Assembly: GCA_020746105.1 (NCBI GenBank)
Contig: CM036618.1
Coordinates: 41,387,014-41,451,013 of the forward strand
Source of the DNA: Trogon surrucura
Taxonomy: Eukaryota; Chordata; Aves; Trogoniformes; Trogonidae
Length of the DNA: 64,000 bases
Direction: 5' to 3'
The position numbers and the translations under genes were made by a program. Shown here piece by piece: positions 1 to 13,300 of this stretch. How positions within the stretch are numbered: position 1 is the stretch's first letter; each line of letters starts with the position of its first letter. The notes below the pieces were generated by a model. The model was not told the DNA's origin. It searched no databases and saw only the letters and a list, made by a program, of their open reading frames with translations.

Positions 1-1440
1 TACTCTTCAAACTGTGCCTGTGCCAAGTGCCTTTGCACCAAGTGGTTCTTAGGCATCTCCACCACACTATGTTCTTTACGCTTGTCCCTTTGAAAGGTTT
101 ACATGCTTGATTTGTCATTTCTATGGTTGTTCCTTCTTAATCCTGAATCTTGACAGCCCTCAATCACCTGTCAACCCTTACCCACATACCTGTCATCTTC
201 CTTTCCTGTGCTGTCTGTTCTGTAATCTCTAATAGCTCTTGGCCATTTTCTCCTCTCCTTTTTCTCCTCCTCTTTTTAAATTTGCATTCTTTAGCTCTGA
301 ATTCATCTGCACCTTCTCATGTCTCAGAGTTGATGCTGCCATCAGATTCTGGCTTGCTTCCCCTTTATTCTTACCTGTTCCTCTCCCTCCTGTTTCTCCT
401 CTGGTCCTGGCCCACACTGTGCAAGCTTCTGATAGAAATACAGTGATCACAGTCAATCCTTTCATGCACAATTTTTTAAAAAAAATCCGGGAATTCTGTA
501 ATTCTTTGTAACAAAACTTCTTCAATACAGTTCCCTCAACTCCTCAGGATTCTAGCTGTGGTTATTATTTTTTCAGCTTTTAACTCTCTTTTCCATTTTA
601 CATATACTTCCTCTTGTCTCTGCTTTTTCCACTTAGAATCTTGCTCCTACCTTTTAGAATAAAATTATAAAATGTGATCCTTCCCCTCCTACTCACAGTC
701 TTTTTGTTTTCTCCCTTTGCTCAGGTAGGGAAGTTATTTACTGTTCCTTAATATCTCTGCCTTCCTTGGGGCCACGTCACCTGTTGTCACCTGTTGATAC
801 CCTTACGTTTGCACGTTTTCTGGAGTCCATCTTTTTTTTTCTTGTATTTAGAAAGCAAAAAAGAAGCTTTTGATCATCTTTATTTCTCATTTTCTAATAA
901 GATCTCTCTTTTGCCCTTCATGAATTATATTTGAATGTGGTTTTCAGTTGTTGCATTGAGTTCCTTTTGTGGTTGGTTGTTCCTCTGCTTCAGCCTTTCC
1001 CCAGACTGGTTTTCATCCCTCCTGCTAAAAGCGCTGTCCCTCAAAGATGATGTTTCGGGTGATGTAACTTCAGCAATCTAAACAATAGTTACTCGACTTT
1101 AATCTAGTTGTCTAGAGCCAAAACAATACTACGGGGAGACAGGGAGAGTATGTGAGTTTTAGTTGACATTGGATTAATCCAATCAGAAGAGAGCCAAGAT
1201 TAAGAGGTGTTGGAGAATGTTTCGCTTGATTGGCTCTGGGGAGCCAACTGGCTGGGACATCTCCTCAAGGTTTTGTGTGGCAAAATTTTGAGGAGTGTTT
1301 GGGCTATTGTCTTCTGTCTAGATACTCTGCTCTAGGTTTGTCTGTTAATCATTGATGCCATTCCTCACATACTGCCTATCCCAGTCCTGCCCTCCCTTGA
1401 CTGTTGTAATTTTGTTGTTGACCAATCCCCTTTATCATTT

Positions 1441-2215
1441 AGAATCACAGAATCATTCAGGTTGGAAAAGACCCTTGAGATCATTGAGTCCAACCATTAG
1501 CCCTACTCTACAAAGCTCACCCCTAAACCATATCCCCCAACACCACATCTAAATGACCTTTAAACACCTCCAGGGATGGCGACTCAACCACCTCCTCGGG
1601 CAGCCTGTTCCAATGTGTGACTAGTCTTTTCTGTGAAAATTTTTTTCCTAATGTCCAGTCTAAACCTACCCTGTTGCAGTTTGAAGCCATTCTCTCTTAT
1701 TCTGTTACTAATGAGAAGAGACCAGCACCAACCTCTGTGCAACGTTCTTTCAGGTAGTTGCAGAGAGTGATGAGGTCTCACCTTAGCCTCCTCTTCTTCA
1801 AACTAAATAGGCCCAGCTCCTTCAATTGCTCTTCATAAGATTTATTCTCCAGGCCCTTCAACAGCTTCTCTTCTGCACTAGCTCCAGCACCTCGATATCT
1901 CTCTTGTATTAATGTGCCCAAAACTAGACACAGTACTCGAAGTGAGCCCTCATTAGTGCCGAGGGGGACAATCACCTCCCTACTCCTGCTGGCCACACTA
2001 TTCCTGTTAACAGGCCGGGATGCCGTTGGCCTTCTTGGCCACCTGGGCACACTGCTGGCTCATGTTCAGTGGCTTGTTGATTAGAACTGCCCAGGTCCCT
2101 CTCTGCCTGGCAGCTTTCCAGATACCTTCCCTAAGCCTGTAGCATTGCCTGGGGTTGTTGTGGCCCAAGTGCAGGATCTGGCACTTGGGCCACACTTTAT
2201 TCAGATGCTTCCCCA
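1441..2215 (-). mobile_element. CR1 LINE, 5'-truncated, minus orientation
   Basis: It starts with AATCACAGAATCATTCAGGTTGG, the reverse complement of a CR1 3' end. Read on the minus strand it encodes decayed C-terminal CR1 ORF2: LNMSQQCAQVAKKANGIPAC, then [13 protein letters not shown], and LKELGLFSLKKRRLR in other frames. Frame changes show it is dead. It lies in the ORC3 intron. Confidence 0.93.
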
Positions 2216-2333
2216 CTTCAGCACTCAGAAGGAGTTTTCTATGGCCTTCATTCTAGCTTCCTTTCTTCTCTTCATAGCTTGCTTCTGAATAATCAGAGAC
2301 AGATTTATTTACTGTCTTTGGATGATCTGAGAT

Positions 2334-2634
2334 CTGAGGTGGGGACCCGTCTGTTCAACCAAGTAACAAGTGATAGGACAAGAGGAAAGGGCCTCAAATT
2401 GCTCCAAGGGAGGTTTGGGTTGGACATTAGGAAGAATTTCTTTACTGAAAAAGGTGTCAGGCATTGGAATGGGTTGCCCAAGGCGGTGGTGGAGTCCCCT
2501 TCCCTGGAAGTATTTGCAAGTATTTAAAGAGTCTAGACACAGCGCTTAGGGACGTGGTTTAGTCAGTGATAGGTTAATGATTGGACCTGATGATCTTAAA
2601 GGTCTTTTCCAATCTAGGCAATTCTGTGGAATTA
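2334..2634 (+). mobile_element. CR1 LINE 3' fragment, plus orientation
   Basis: It encodes [20 protein letters not shown] then [20 protein letters not shown], the last part of CR1 ORF2. The CR1 3' UTR follows (GATCTTAAAGGTCTTTTCCAATC) and ends in a worn ATTCTGTGG tail. It lies about 120 bases from the previous copy, in opposite orientation. Confidence 0.9.
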
Positions 2635-3665
2635 AAATCTTAGCCCCACTCTCTGATATCTTGAATACCTCCCAGTAATCTCAAACCCCAAAAGTTGCAA
2701 AGGATCCTCTACGGTTCCCCAGTATGTGACAGCCATCATCTTGCCTGGTCTTTGGACCCTATAATCCCATGGTTGTTGTAAATAACGTTTTTCTAGACCT
2801 TGCAACTTCTTTTTGAATAATACTGAAGTAAATTTCTTTCCCAGTCACAGAGCTCCAAATCTAATTATCTTCTCTCCATCTTAAGTGTCTATTTATTGCA
2901 GTGTTTTCTCTGACCTGGAAGAAGGCCGTCTTGTTTACCCATTATATTCTACAAGACAGTTTCGAAATGTTTTCCAGCCTTTTGTGTGGTCAAGGTCACC
3001 CTTTCTGTTATTAACTCCTGATGCTTTTCTGTCCAGAATGAGCGTATCTGAAGGCAACACGTGACTTGCAAAAATCCATAACGCTAAATCCAATAAACTG
3101 AAGTTTCAAATTCTAGACTTTACAAGCATTTTAACATCAACTGCTAGATAGAAACTAGAGCTTAAATTGCAGTTGCCCCTCCAGACATCCATAAAGCTTC
3201 CCCAGCCTCTTCTAAATTCTTCCCTAGATCTCTCTTAGTCAGTGTTTAGGTAGCTGATAACACTCCCTGATCACCATCATTTCATTCTTTTGTCATGCTC
3301 CCTTTTTTGTGTAGCTGTGCTTTTTGTCCTCTGAAGTCCTTAAACTTTTAGCACCTTTGTTTGGTATAAGGCAAAGCAAAAACATAAGAATAAGCTGGGA
3401 AGGGCTGCTGGTAGCTGCAGCTGTTACAAATGCGGGTTGTTCAGAGCCAGAGCGTTTAGCAATGGGAACCTCCCAGGATGCAGAAGAATGTTACCTGCAT
3501 GTGTGATGGTACTGGCTTGATGCAATGACTGTAATTCTGGATTTCGTGTATGAATATTTGCAAGGACTTGTTGGCTGTCTTTTAAATGAAGATTCTGAGA
3601 CTGAGCAGTGCTCGGTGACATTTATAAAATGCCCTAATACCTAATGAAAAATGAGTAAATGCTGG

Positions 3666-3729
3666 GCTGGAGGTTGGGCTACATGATTTCAAGAAGTCCC
3701 TTCTAACCTAAATGGTTCCAAGATTCTAG
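3666..3729 (+). mobile_element. CR1 3'-tail remnant
   Basis: GGCTGGAGGTTGGGCTACAT followed by CCCTTCTAACCTAAATGGTT and AAGATTCT fits the CR1 3' UTR and octamer tail. It is short and diverged. Confidence 0.55.
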
Positions 3730-4230
3730 TGGTGCTTAGTTTTATATCAATTAAATACAGAAAATAGCAATTTGGATTTTGTTTGAGAATCATTCGGAAT
3801 CACAGAGTAATGGGTTTTATGGATGTGTGAACACATACTAATCTGATTTTTTTGCCATTTCATATACTGTTATTGAGAATGAGTTATGAATCCTACCATA
3901 ACTTTTTCTTTGTGTTTTTTTTTTTTTAAATCTGACTCACGGTTTCAAAGATTATAACTGCATGCAGCAAGTTTTTTAAGGTAGAATAGCAGAAAAGCTT
4001 TCATTGTCAGTTCTGCAGGAAAATATGAGGGACATCTATCCAAGTTGATTTCTTTCTCTTAATGACAGCAAAGAAAAAAAATTACTGTAAGACTGAATGC
4101 TTGAAATTGCAGAGGTTTTCTCTTTTAAAAGGACTTCTTCACATTCTTTTTCAACTTTTTTCAACAAAGAGCATTGAAAGCTGTTTCATCATTCTGTGTT
4201 TCAACTTCAGCCAACAATTGTGTCTTTTAG

Positions 4231-4364
4231 GATGTTGAATAAGTCTGATTTGGTAACCATGCTTCAACAGTGTGTGGAAATTTTTGTGTCATCTTCTGGA
4301 AAGGAGTTTGATAAGACAGTAGAGAAGTTGAAGGAGTTCTTGACCCAGTTTCAGCAGCTGGAAG
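4231..4364 (+). CDS. ORC3: ORC3 coding exon (first in window)
   Basis: The acceptor is TGTCTTTTAG ending at 4230 and the donor is GTGGGT at 4365. The exon has one leading base, 44 codons and one trailing base. It encodes [18 protein letters not shown] and ends in LTQFQQLE, a charged helical stretch of ORC3 upstream of the KTDLYHLQK motif. An upstream AG at 4209-4210 (TTTCAACTTCAG) would extend the exon in frame by 20 bases, so the exact start is less certain than the end. Confidence 0.85.
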
Positions 4365-7300
4365 GTGGGTGTGTACAATCATTCCACTGCAGATTATATG
4401 AAAGCTCTTCTATAAGCTGACCAACGGGTATTATTTTCCCTGGTGATATCCTGTTATTGTATCAAACCATCAGATTTTTCAAGATTGTTTATTTAAATAC
4501 ACGCACAAAATTAGGAGACGTTGATATTCTTTAGTGGTACGTGGTTCGTGCTTTTTACAATACGGAAGAGTGATGTAAGATAAGAAACTGGACAGATCAG
4601 CAAACATTACTCACTAAATCTGTCATACGTGTATTTTGAGCCTTTTACTGGATGTTGCAATCATTAAAAACATTTAACAAATAAAATCAGATACCGAAAG
4701 ATAAATAGGAGCAGACTTCTTTGTGACATGGTATTTAATCCAATCGTATATAAAAGTCCTTTCACCTGCACCTTCAGTCAAATTTGTAGGTGAGCTGGGA
4801 CACCCAGCACCAGTTGTCAGGGCCCTGCTGACATGCTGTCACTTGTCAGACACATTTATTTCATCGTTCTTGGTAGAGAACATACTTGAAAATTCAGTAA
4901 GGCAAATGACTAACAGCCTTCCATTCTTCAGAGGCAGGTTAACAGAAACTGCCGTCTGCCTTCTGAAATAGGAATGTGAAATATTCCGGCATTCTTCTGG
5001 AGCGGGAATTTCACTGCTTCCCTTGAACTACGGAGAAGCGCTCCCCTGTGATTCCCTTTGGAGATGAAGTGTTTGTCATCTAGTCTGCTTTATGCGTATT
5101 AAATTAAGTTCTTTATCAGTGTGGTTGCTGCCCAGCATTTGGACGTGTAGGCAATAAGTCACCAAATGCAGTCTAATATTACTTAAAGTAGTCATGTAAT
5201 GTTCTGAGGTTAACCGAGGCTTGTTTAGAAAAATTGGCTTTTGCCTGTACCATGTATTTTTGAATAGATGTGCTAATATAGCAGGGCTGTGGTACAGGAA
5301 ATAGGTGATCAGTTTGAAAAAGCTGTATCTGTCACTGAAGATACCAGCACTTAAGAATCTGAACTACAGTGGAAAACCTAAAGGTTCATGTACTGTGGAA
5401 GAAAAGAATTGAAGCAAAAGACTTTTAAGTAGTTGGAGTTTTACCTTGAGGGAATAAATAGAAAGAATAACTCTGGCAATTCAGGGAGACAAAAAAAGAC
5501 AGTATTTTTTTTCACTTAGGATTTGAAGATGTCTTTAAAACAGAGGTCTGATGAATCCATGAATTATCCTAGTTTGTTTTAAAAGCAGATTTAAGCTATA
5601 ATAAAAAAGTGAGAAGGGGAAGTGAAGATAAACTTTACATGACTGGGTTGCTGAGTTAGGTGACTTCTTCCTGTGTGTTTCCATGATTGTGTTGATCTTC
5701 AGCAGCAGTTTTAAGAAGTCTGCCAAAAATGATACGTACCCAAATTTCCCACAGAGCCCTTACCGTCAAAGGATATTTTTTTAATTTTTATTTTTTAACA
5801 ATGACAAAGTCCATCTTCTTCACTGCCTAGTGACTGCAAAAAAAAAACAAAAAACATTAAGCTTGAGGAGACAAAATATCCTTAGGTTCAGTCTGTTTTG
5901 AGCTGAAGGATTTGATAAATATCTCAAAAAATCAGTGTAATTGTGGAGAGAGGAAATTCTCTTTTTTGAAGTCTTTAGAACAAATACAAATGTCCACAGG
6001 GCACTGGAAAATACCAACTCATTCTATGTGTAAGTCACCAAAAAGCTTTAATATGTTGGGATTGTCACTGTTGATTGGAGCTTTACCTGTGATCTGCATT
6101 TTCATAAGTATGGTGAGAAACCTAGTTACCTTTTTGGTTTGGTTTTGACCATCATTCATCCTGGCATTGATTGTGCTTTGCCAGTTTTTGCTTCTTTGTT
6201 TTTACCTAAAAGTTACTGATTACTGGTGCAATTGATGAACAAACTACATGGTTACGAAAACAAAATTTTGTTATAAAATTAGGATGAGGATAAAAGTGGA
6301 CAATGGAACACCTTAGCATGCTTTTCGTTTGCTGCTCTGGATGCAGTTTCTCGGTTAAGTAGGCAGAACTCATTTTTTAACAATTTTTTGCACGTGAGAA
6401 GGAAATAATCTGCAGTGTGTGACTTTTTTGAACACTCCTAAAGCATCAGTAGTATTTGGTACTAATCTGTCCAACTGCAAAATGTTGAGAGCACGACCTA
6501 GGATGACATAAGCGGAATTCAAGTGATGTGCAGTGCTTGTGCTCAGGGCTAAATTGCTTCGGTTACTTAGTTACTTAATTACTGTCGGTTAAGCTGCACT
6601 GCAGACTTTTTTAGCAGTCTCACAGTGAGAGACTCAAAAGCTGCCTGTGTTTGGGTCTATGTGAACAAGTAACTGCACATTTCTCAGACTGCTTGGGTTA
6701 GGGGGTGTGTACAGGTAGTCAGGAAAAGTTACCCCACGCATCATACAAACATTAGTTTTGTTCTAGTAGCAGAAGCTTTCCAAGACCAAGACGTGTCCGT
6801 ATCATCACAAAAGGAGCTCCAGAAGAAGACAGACCTTTACCATCTTCAGAAGGTTAGGCCTGTGTAGGCTTTACTGACTAGATCCTTAACTGAATCTTAT
6901 AAGATGTGATTGTCCATGGTTAGTTCTTCCCAGCTTGCTGGAGCTCTGAGTAAGGGTTGTGTATAAGTAGCTCTTCTTAAAAATTAATAAGTACCAACTG
7001 TGTATGTCAGACATACCTAATGCACAGAAAATTGTAGAAGAATATCTGTCATAAACTCGGATTTGAAAATGCAAATTAGGGGGGTTCTTCGTATTTAACT
7101 TGTAAATTACACATTCGGCCAAACATACATTTCTCTGAATTTCCCAAACTCCTACCAGTTTGAGACTGAATACAACAGCCTAAGTAAAAATAGCTGCACG
7201 ATCACACTTTAAAACATCATCAGCAAAGACATGCCAGCAAAAATTAATTATACATGTTAAACATATGGATTGTGTTCTCCAGAGAATAACTACCTCCCAT

Positions 7301-10300
7301 GTAGTTTTATGCACCACTTTTTTTTAAAGACTTTGTTGGAGTTGAAGGAATCAAGGCGGTCTAAGAAACTGACAAAGTTTGAAATGCTTCGTTTTGAAGT
7401 TGTTGACTACATAGACAGTCTGGTAAGGTGAGCTTTCCTGTTTTATGTTCCTGCATTAGTGTACACTGTAAGTTGCAATAGAAATTTTGCTACTGTGGTA
7501 ATCTTGTCAAATTTGTGTCTTGGTCCCTATGGTATGAAGCACATTTCTTTCCTTCTTATTCTTTCTTTGATGAGGGCTCTAAAAATTATTTAAAACAAAA
7601 TTAAAAATCTCTTTTTCATAGATTAGTAGAAGTAGTTAGCACGTGAATTGACCAACTAATTTTGGCTACAGAAAAAAGTTGAGGGAGGACTGGGTATGTG
7701 TGGCAAAATAATGTCAAGAGTTTTTACCCTAATCTTTGCTGATCTGTTCTACTCATGAAACTGCATAGATGTCGAGTGCAATTTCCTGTCCATTTTGGGA
7801 ACTGTTTCGGTGAGCAAGGCCTGGCAGAGAGGCTTTAGGAGGCAGCAGCTCTGCAGCACAAAACGTGAAAGGCTTGGAGTGGGGGAAGAGATGAGGGCAC
7901 TTGTTAATATATAGACCCTCAAGGGGGGGGAGGCAGAAAAGGAAACAGAATTATGATTGTGCCGAGAGAAAAGCTTCAGATATGAAGACAGAGATGAGCA
8001 GAGACTCCTCAGGAGGCCTCGAGATGGATAAGCAAGATCTGTGGAGTAGAGTACTCAACTAGGGTTAGCTTTTCAGCTGCTGCCCCTATTTTAGAATTTG
8101 TCAGTGACCCAGCTGGAGTACTGTGCTAAATCCATTAGATATAGAGTTGCTAATAACTGACTTCCTGGCTTAAACGTTGATTTCAGCACTGCTCATCTTG
8201 CTTTTTCAGAGATGGGTCAGTACTGGTTGGGAAACGTACATTCTTGTAGCCTCTGACTACAGCTTCTGTTGTTTCCCTTAAGGTAAAGCTTGTATCTCCC
8301 CTCCTTCCCCCATACCTCGTGTTGCTTTTTCAGAAAATACCTCGTTCCTGCAGACCACAAGACTCTGCATGAGATAATGTATTTCAACACAGCCAGTGTT
8401 CTCCGTGAGCACATGAATGCTGCCCCGAGAATTGCACTTCACACAGCTTTAAATAACCCGTACTGCTACCTGAAGGTAAGAAACGAGTGAGTTGTTTGTG
8501 GTGCTGGAGTAGTTTCCGAAAGCTTCATGGGAGGACGATGTGTAATGCTTAGTTTTGCTGTTTCATGAAGCTTGGCACACATTCAGCTGTTTTGCAGAGA
8601 ACCAGCAAGTTAGTGTTGATAAGCGACTGGGGACTTTGCAAAGAGCTAGGGAATCTGTCTGGCTGAAATAAAGCAGCTAATTATGGAAAGAGTTCTGTAC
8701 GGGCAGTCCATTTTCCAGAGCCTGTTCGAGTCACGATCTTTTCTTTTTCCTTTAGCAGAAGTAGCAGAAAAGTCAGGGTTTGTCCTCCCTTACAAACAGG
8801 ATGACTGACTGCAGGGAAAAATACAGCATCTGTGACTCTTCCCAGAGAATTTCTTTACAGGGCTGGTGCTTAGTCCTCACTGTGTAGACTTTTTCTAAGG
8901 TGAAGGCTTCATTCAGGTTGAGTGATGACATTGACAATAGGTTAAATACAGAATATTTAAAGGAGTGCTTTGGTTTTCTTTCTACCTTTTAATATTTGTT
9001 GTGTATTGTCATCCTTTCTTTTCCTGACTCCAAAAAAAAGGAGTATCACTGCTTCTATTAGCTAACCCTGCCCTTTTCTAGAGAAGAAAAGCAGCTCCTT
9101 TTGCCCTTCTTTCAGAAATCAATTTCATGGGATGGCCAAAAGAAAGAAAGAGGGAGGGATTTGGAAAAGGAGTGAATATACATTTCTTTGTGTTGTCCTT
9201 GATTATAGATGCTACTTGGAGTTATCCTTGTGCCCTAATAATGCCCTTAAAATTGTGATTACAAATTTGAAAAAAAACACATTGGTTGTAGCTCTGTGTG
9301 AGTGATTATGTTATGTGAGTCAAAGCCAAAACTTATCAGGAATCACACTTGATGAAGATCAGTCTTTGAAACACGTAGCCCAGTTCACATTGGGTTTGTT
9401 GGCACTGTGCCTCTCTTTAACTGAGTTTTGCTGCATGCAGGAGTTATTTCAGAAAACCACCTAAGGAGGTTATTTGTGAAAACAGTAGTTAGCAAGTGGG
9501 TTACCATTAGAGATCTGTATTTTTAAAGAACCTGTGAAACTGTAGGTCAAGAGAACTAGCAAAATCTACCTACTGATGTGTTTAGTAAGTATTCTCTTTG
9601 ATGAGTTGACAGGATTTAAAGCCCTCTGCACTTTGTTCTTTGACATACTTGAACGTATTTCCGATGTTTTCCGAATAGACTGCGAAGGTTTGGCATAGTT
9701 TCTAACAGCAGCAGTACTGGCCGAGTACCTCGCTTAGCATTTTAATCCGTGTGAGTCAAAGAAATGGTTTTTTTCCTCAATTGTATCCATGACTTGTGCA
9801 TGGCTTGTACTTTCCTGGGCCATGACCAGAGCAAAGTTCTTTAGAGCTGTTCCTTCTCGAAGGCTAGGACAGAAGAGGATCTGCTTCAGTGGACTACTGG
9901 CAAATGTTTAATGTGTGATGCATTTCTTAAAGGAATCCAGTCCAGTTGTTTATTAAACAAAATGTAAACCAAGGATCATACCTATCCTGAAAAAAAAAAA
10001 ACCCCACAAAAAAAAAACCCTGAAACAAAACCACACCAAAAAAGTGTAATTCCATTTTCACTGATCCCTTGAAAATTCAACAGGTTGTTGCTTAATATTG
10101 TGTCAGCCCAAGGAAATCTGATGTTGGATCTTCTTGGGGTTTCATGGTCATGCAAGTTTTGTTCTCAACTTTGGGTGAGAAGGGTCATTTTTTTCACATT
10201 AATCTCCTGGAATGAGCCCTGTGACCTATGAAGATACTTTGATTGCTATGAAATTAAAATCCTGGAGTTATAATTAAGCTCCCATATCAGGGAAAGGGGA

Positions 10301-13300
10301 TACTTACATTTGGTCCTTGGGAAAGGCAGTAACATTGATTCCAGGGCAAAGTAGGACTCTCTGTCCTCTGGGGGCAGGATCAAGCAAGAGAAGCCCCTCA
10401 TCCAGTGTTCTGGGTTGCTCCCGCTCCTGTACTCTTTCTGAAACTCTTTTTTTTTCTTTCTCTGTGCTGTACGTGTGGTTTCACAACTGGCTGCTCGTTC
10501 TCAGGCAGCTTCCTGCCTCTCAGCCTCATTCTTTCCTTTGGGGTACGATGCGTGTGCTGCTGCCTCAGGAAGCTGAGGTTTCCCTGCAGGCCGCTGCAGC
10601 TCCCTCCCGCTACGCTCTGAAGACTTGGCCTAGTTATCGCAAGGGAGGCCGAATTCTTTCAGGTGCTGGCAGGGTCTCTGCAGTGCCCATCAGCAATATC
10701 ACCCCTGGGTCATTCTTGATATTTGCGTGTGGTCCAGCTAGATACTGATTTCTGCAGACGAGCTTTGTTCCAGGAGAGTGCAGTTGCTCAAGAAGTTGCA
10801 TCCTCTCTTGGTTGTGGTAACCAGTTCTGGCCTTAAGCTTAGAATGCAAAGTGTCGGAGTTAGGAGAACTCAGAACTGTGTTCTTCCGACACAGAGTTAG
10901 GAGAAGGAGCAGCGGGGAAAAGAGAAAGGCGTAGGATTATCCCTCTGGGCAGGAGTGAGCCACTAGATCAGCCAGAAGGTGTAACTTCACCTCTGCCGGT
11001 TAGTAACACAGTAGTAGTTGAAACTGTTACGGTGTAGGCTGGTAAATTGATGTCTGGATTGTAATATCGTGAGGGTTTAGCCATGTTACTCGGAAATCTA
11101 TTGGGAGACTGTCTGGACTGAACTGACGGACGTTAACTTAAATGTCTGCAGCTTTTTGTGTTCCTTGTACAGAACAAATGACCTTTAAAATTGCCAAGCT
11201 TTTTGGAAATTGTGAAATGTCTCCTAAGTGTTACAGCCCAAACTGAATGAGTCTCACAAATGGCAGGGATTGAGATCTATGCAAGGCAAGCTAGAGGTTC
11301 TTGGGTGAAGTTACATTTTTTGCCCCACCTTCTTTCCTATCTTGAAAAGCATTTATTTATGAAGGTATCCTTGCTAGGGCTTTTATAGACTTCCTAAAAG
11401 TAACTTTCATGTTTTACTGGCATAGAAAAGCGTTTTAGCAAAAATTTCTGTGAACCAAAAGGAATGATCAGTGGTTGTTTTCATGTTAAGAGAGCTGGCT
11501 TCTTAGAGTGCATGAAACTAAAAACTGAGCAAAAAAAATCATGATATGATGTTGTAAATTTCTGCAGCTCTACAGACTTTTGCTCCTGGCTCACTTTTTT
11601 TACTTCTCAAGTCAATGGTTCAGTGCTGATGACCTGAATTTCCTGACCTCTAGAATAGTTTGTGAGAAATCAGACTTCTTGCCTTTATAGATGCTGAGTT
11701 TCAAGACAGAGAAATGATTGTTACATTTCAAAGACAAGCAATTTGGTTTTTCAGTACATCTGATAGACCTATACTAAGACTTCCTCTTTCCTTTCGGGCA
11801 GGCATCGGGCAGGCAGGCGAGGGGAAGGGGCACTTTTTTGTTTTCAACATAGCACAGTCAGTCTGATGCAAATCATGACTGGTTTCTTTTCCTGAATCCA
11901 CAGAACGGAATGTGTATCTCTCATATGTAAATAGAACGAGCAAAAGAATTGGGAAAATGCCTGATCAGATAATCACTCACTAGAGACTACATAAGCCTAT
12001 AAAATTGTAGAAGGAACATCAGGAGTGAAGTACCTAGACATTTTTTGGTTGTTTGGTGGATTTTTTAATGGTGTGTTTTCTTACTTTTTTTTTTAAATCA
12101 GAATCAAGCTTTGAAAAGTGATGGAGGAGGCATTTCTAATAAAGCCCCTGACATATGTATAGCATATAGGCTTCATCTGGAGTGTGGCAGATTGATTAAT
12201 CTTGTCGACTGGCTAGAGGTACGTGACAATGCAAAGAGTGCCTTTATCTGCTTTCAGTATTCCGATTTACCTTTATGCTGTGTGGCTGCGTTTCCTTGGT
12301 GCCCCTTTTGACAGCTGAAATCACAGCACGCTGCAGTCTCTCCTGTGCAAGAACACACAGTAACTCCAGCCCCCAGCCCACAGAGTCTTCCTCTGGTTGC
12401 TGTGAATCATGTATTATCAGCATTATTACTCTGTGATGAAAATCTTTTGCTTGTGTTTCTATTTTATGCTCGTCCCAGATCAGATTTTATACTTGACAAA
12501 GCTGCCTTTTTCCCCCCTTTTAAGTATTCTGTGACACTTCTATAAAATGGGCAAGTGTTGCTGCTTGGCAAGTGTGGGGCTCTTAGAGAGAAGCTTGTGC
12601 TTGGGAAGAGCAAAGGTCCTTCGAGCTGGATATCCTGTCTCATGCTGTGAGCAAAGGCAGAGAAAATGCCACAAGAGAACATGCATTAATATGATACGTT
12701 CTCCAACCACTCCCTAGCTGGCAATCATGCTTTAGCTCTACCGTTTTCAAAGCTGGAATGGCTTTTCTGTGTTTTGTAAGCCTACCTGGATTACATTTAC
12801 TGACACAATTTTTTAGTAACCCAGCATCCTCTGGCAAGAAATACTGTAGTTTAACGACATGCACTGCAAAGGTTTGAGTATGTTTTGTTTGCTGCTGCTT
12901 TGTTTACATTTTGGACATAAAAGTGGACAGAAGGTTCTTAGCCAGCCCCTTGCTGTCCCTCAGTTTTACAGATTTCTTCACAGCCAACTTGTCTCCTTCA
13001 TTTTTCCAGAATGTTGAAGCAGTTTCGCTTTGAGAATGTTTTTCAGTTCTGTACATTTTCTGAGAATGGCTCAGGAACCAGAACTGCACGGGGATTTAAA
13101 ATGCAGGCACAGGAGTTGAGTCATATCTTTCATTCTGTATTTCCTGCCATGGTAATACATAACCTTGCTTGCTCTTTTGCTTGCTGCTGAACCGACATTC
13201 TCATGGAGTTACCATTCCGAGATCTCATTCCTCCTGAGCAGTAGCCCTCAGCTCAGAGCTCATCATTTTATATGCAGCGCTCTCTTTCTATGAAACGTGG

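Larger units (their letters stand above)
1..4230 (+). other. ORC3 intron (partial) with CR1 insertions
   Basis: I see no ORC3 exon here, so this is inferred to be intron upstream of the first exon in the window. Roughly 150-1030 is strikingly pyrimidine-rich on the plus strand. CR1 copies occupy 1441-2215 and 2334-2634, and a CR1 tail remnant lies near 3666-3729. The rest is unremarkable AT-rich DNA. Confidence 0.6.

Noticed and set aside
3424..3621. Protein-like minus-strand frame ending near a CATGCAG|GTAACA donor-like site
   Set aside because: It is a single short frame on the strand opposite ORC3 with no partner exon, promoter or known homologue. It is most likely chance.
10317..10748. 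143-codon frame in an ORC3 intron
   Set aside because: It has no acceptor/donor fitting ORC3 phases. Exons on both sides already join in frame without it. No recognisable domain.
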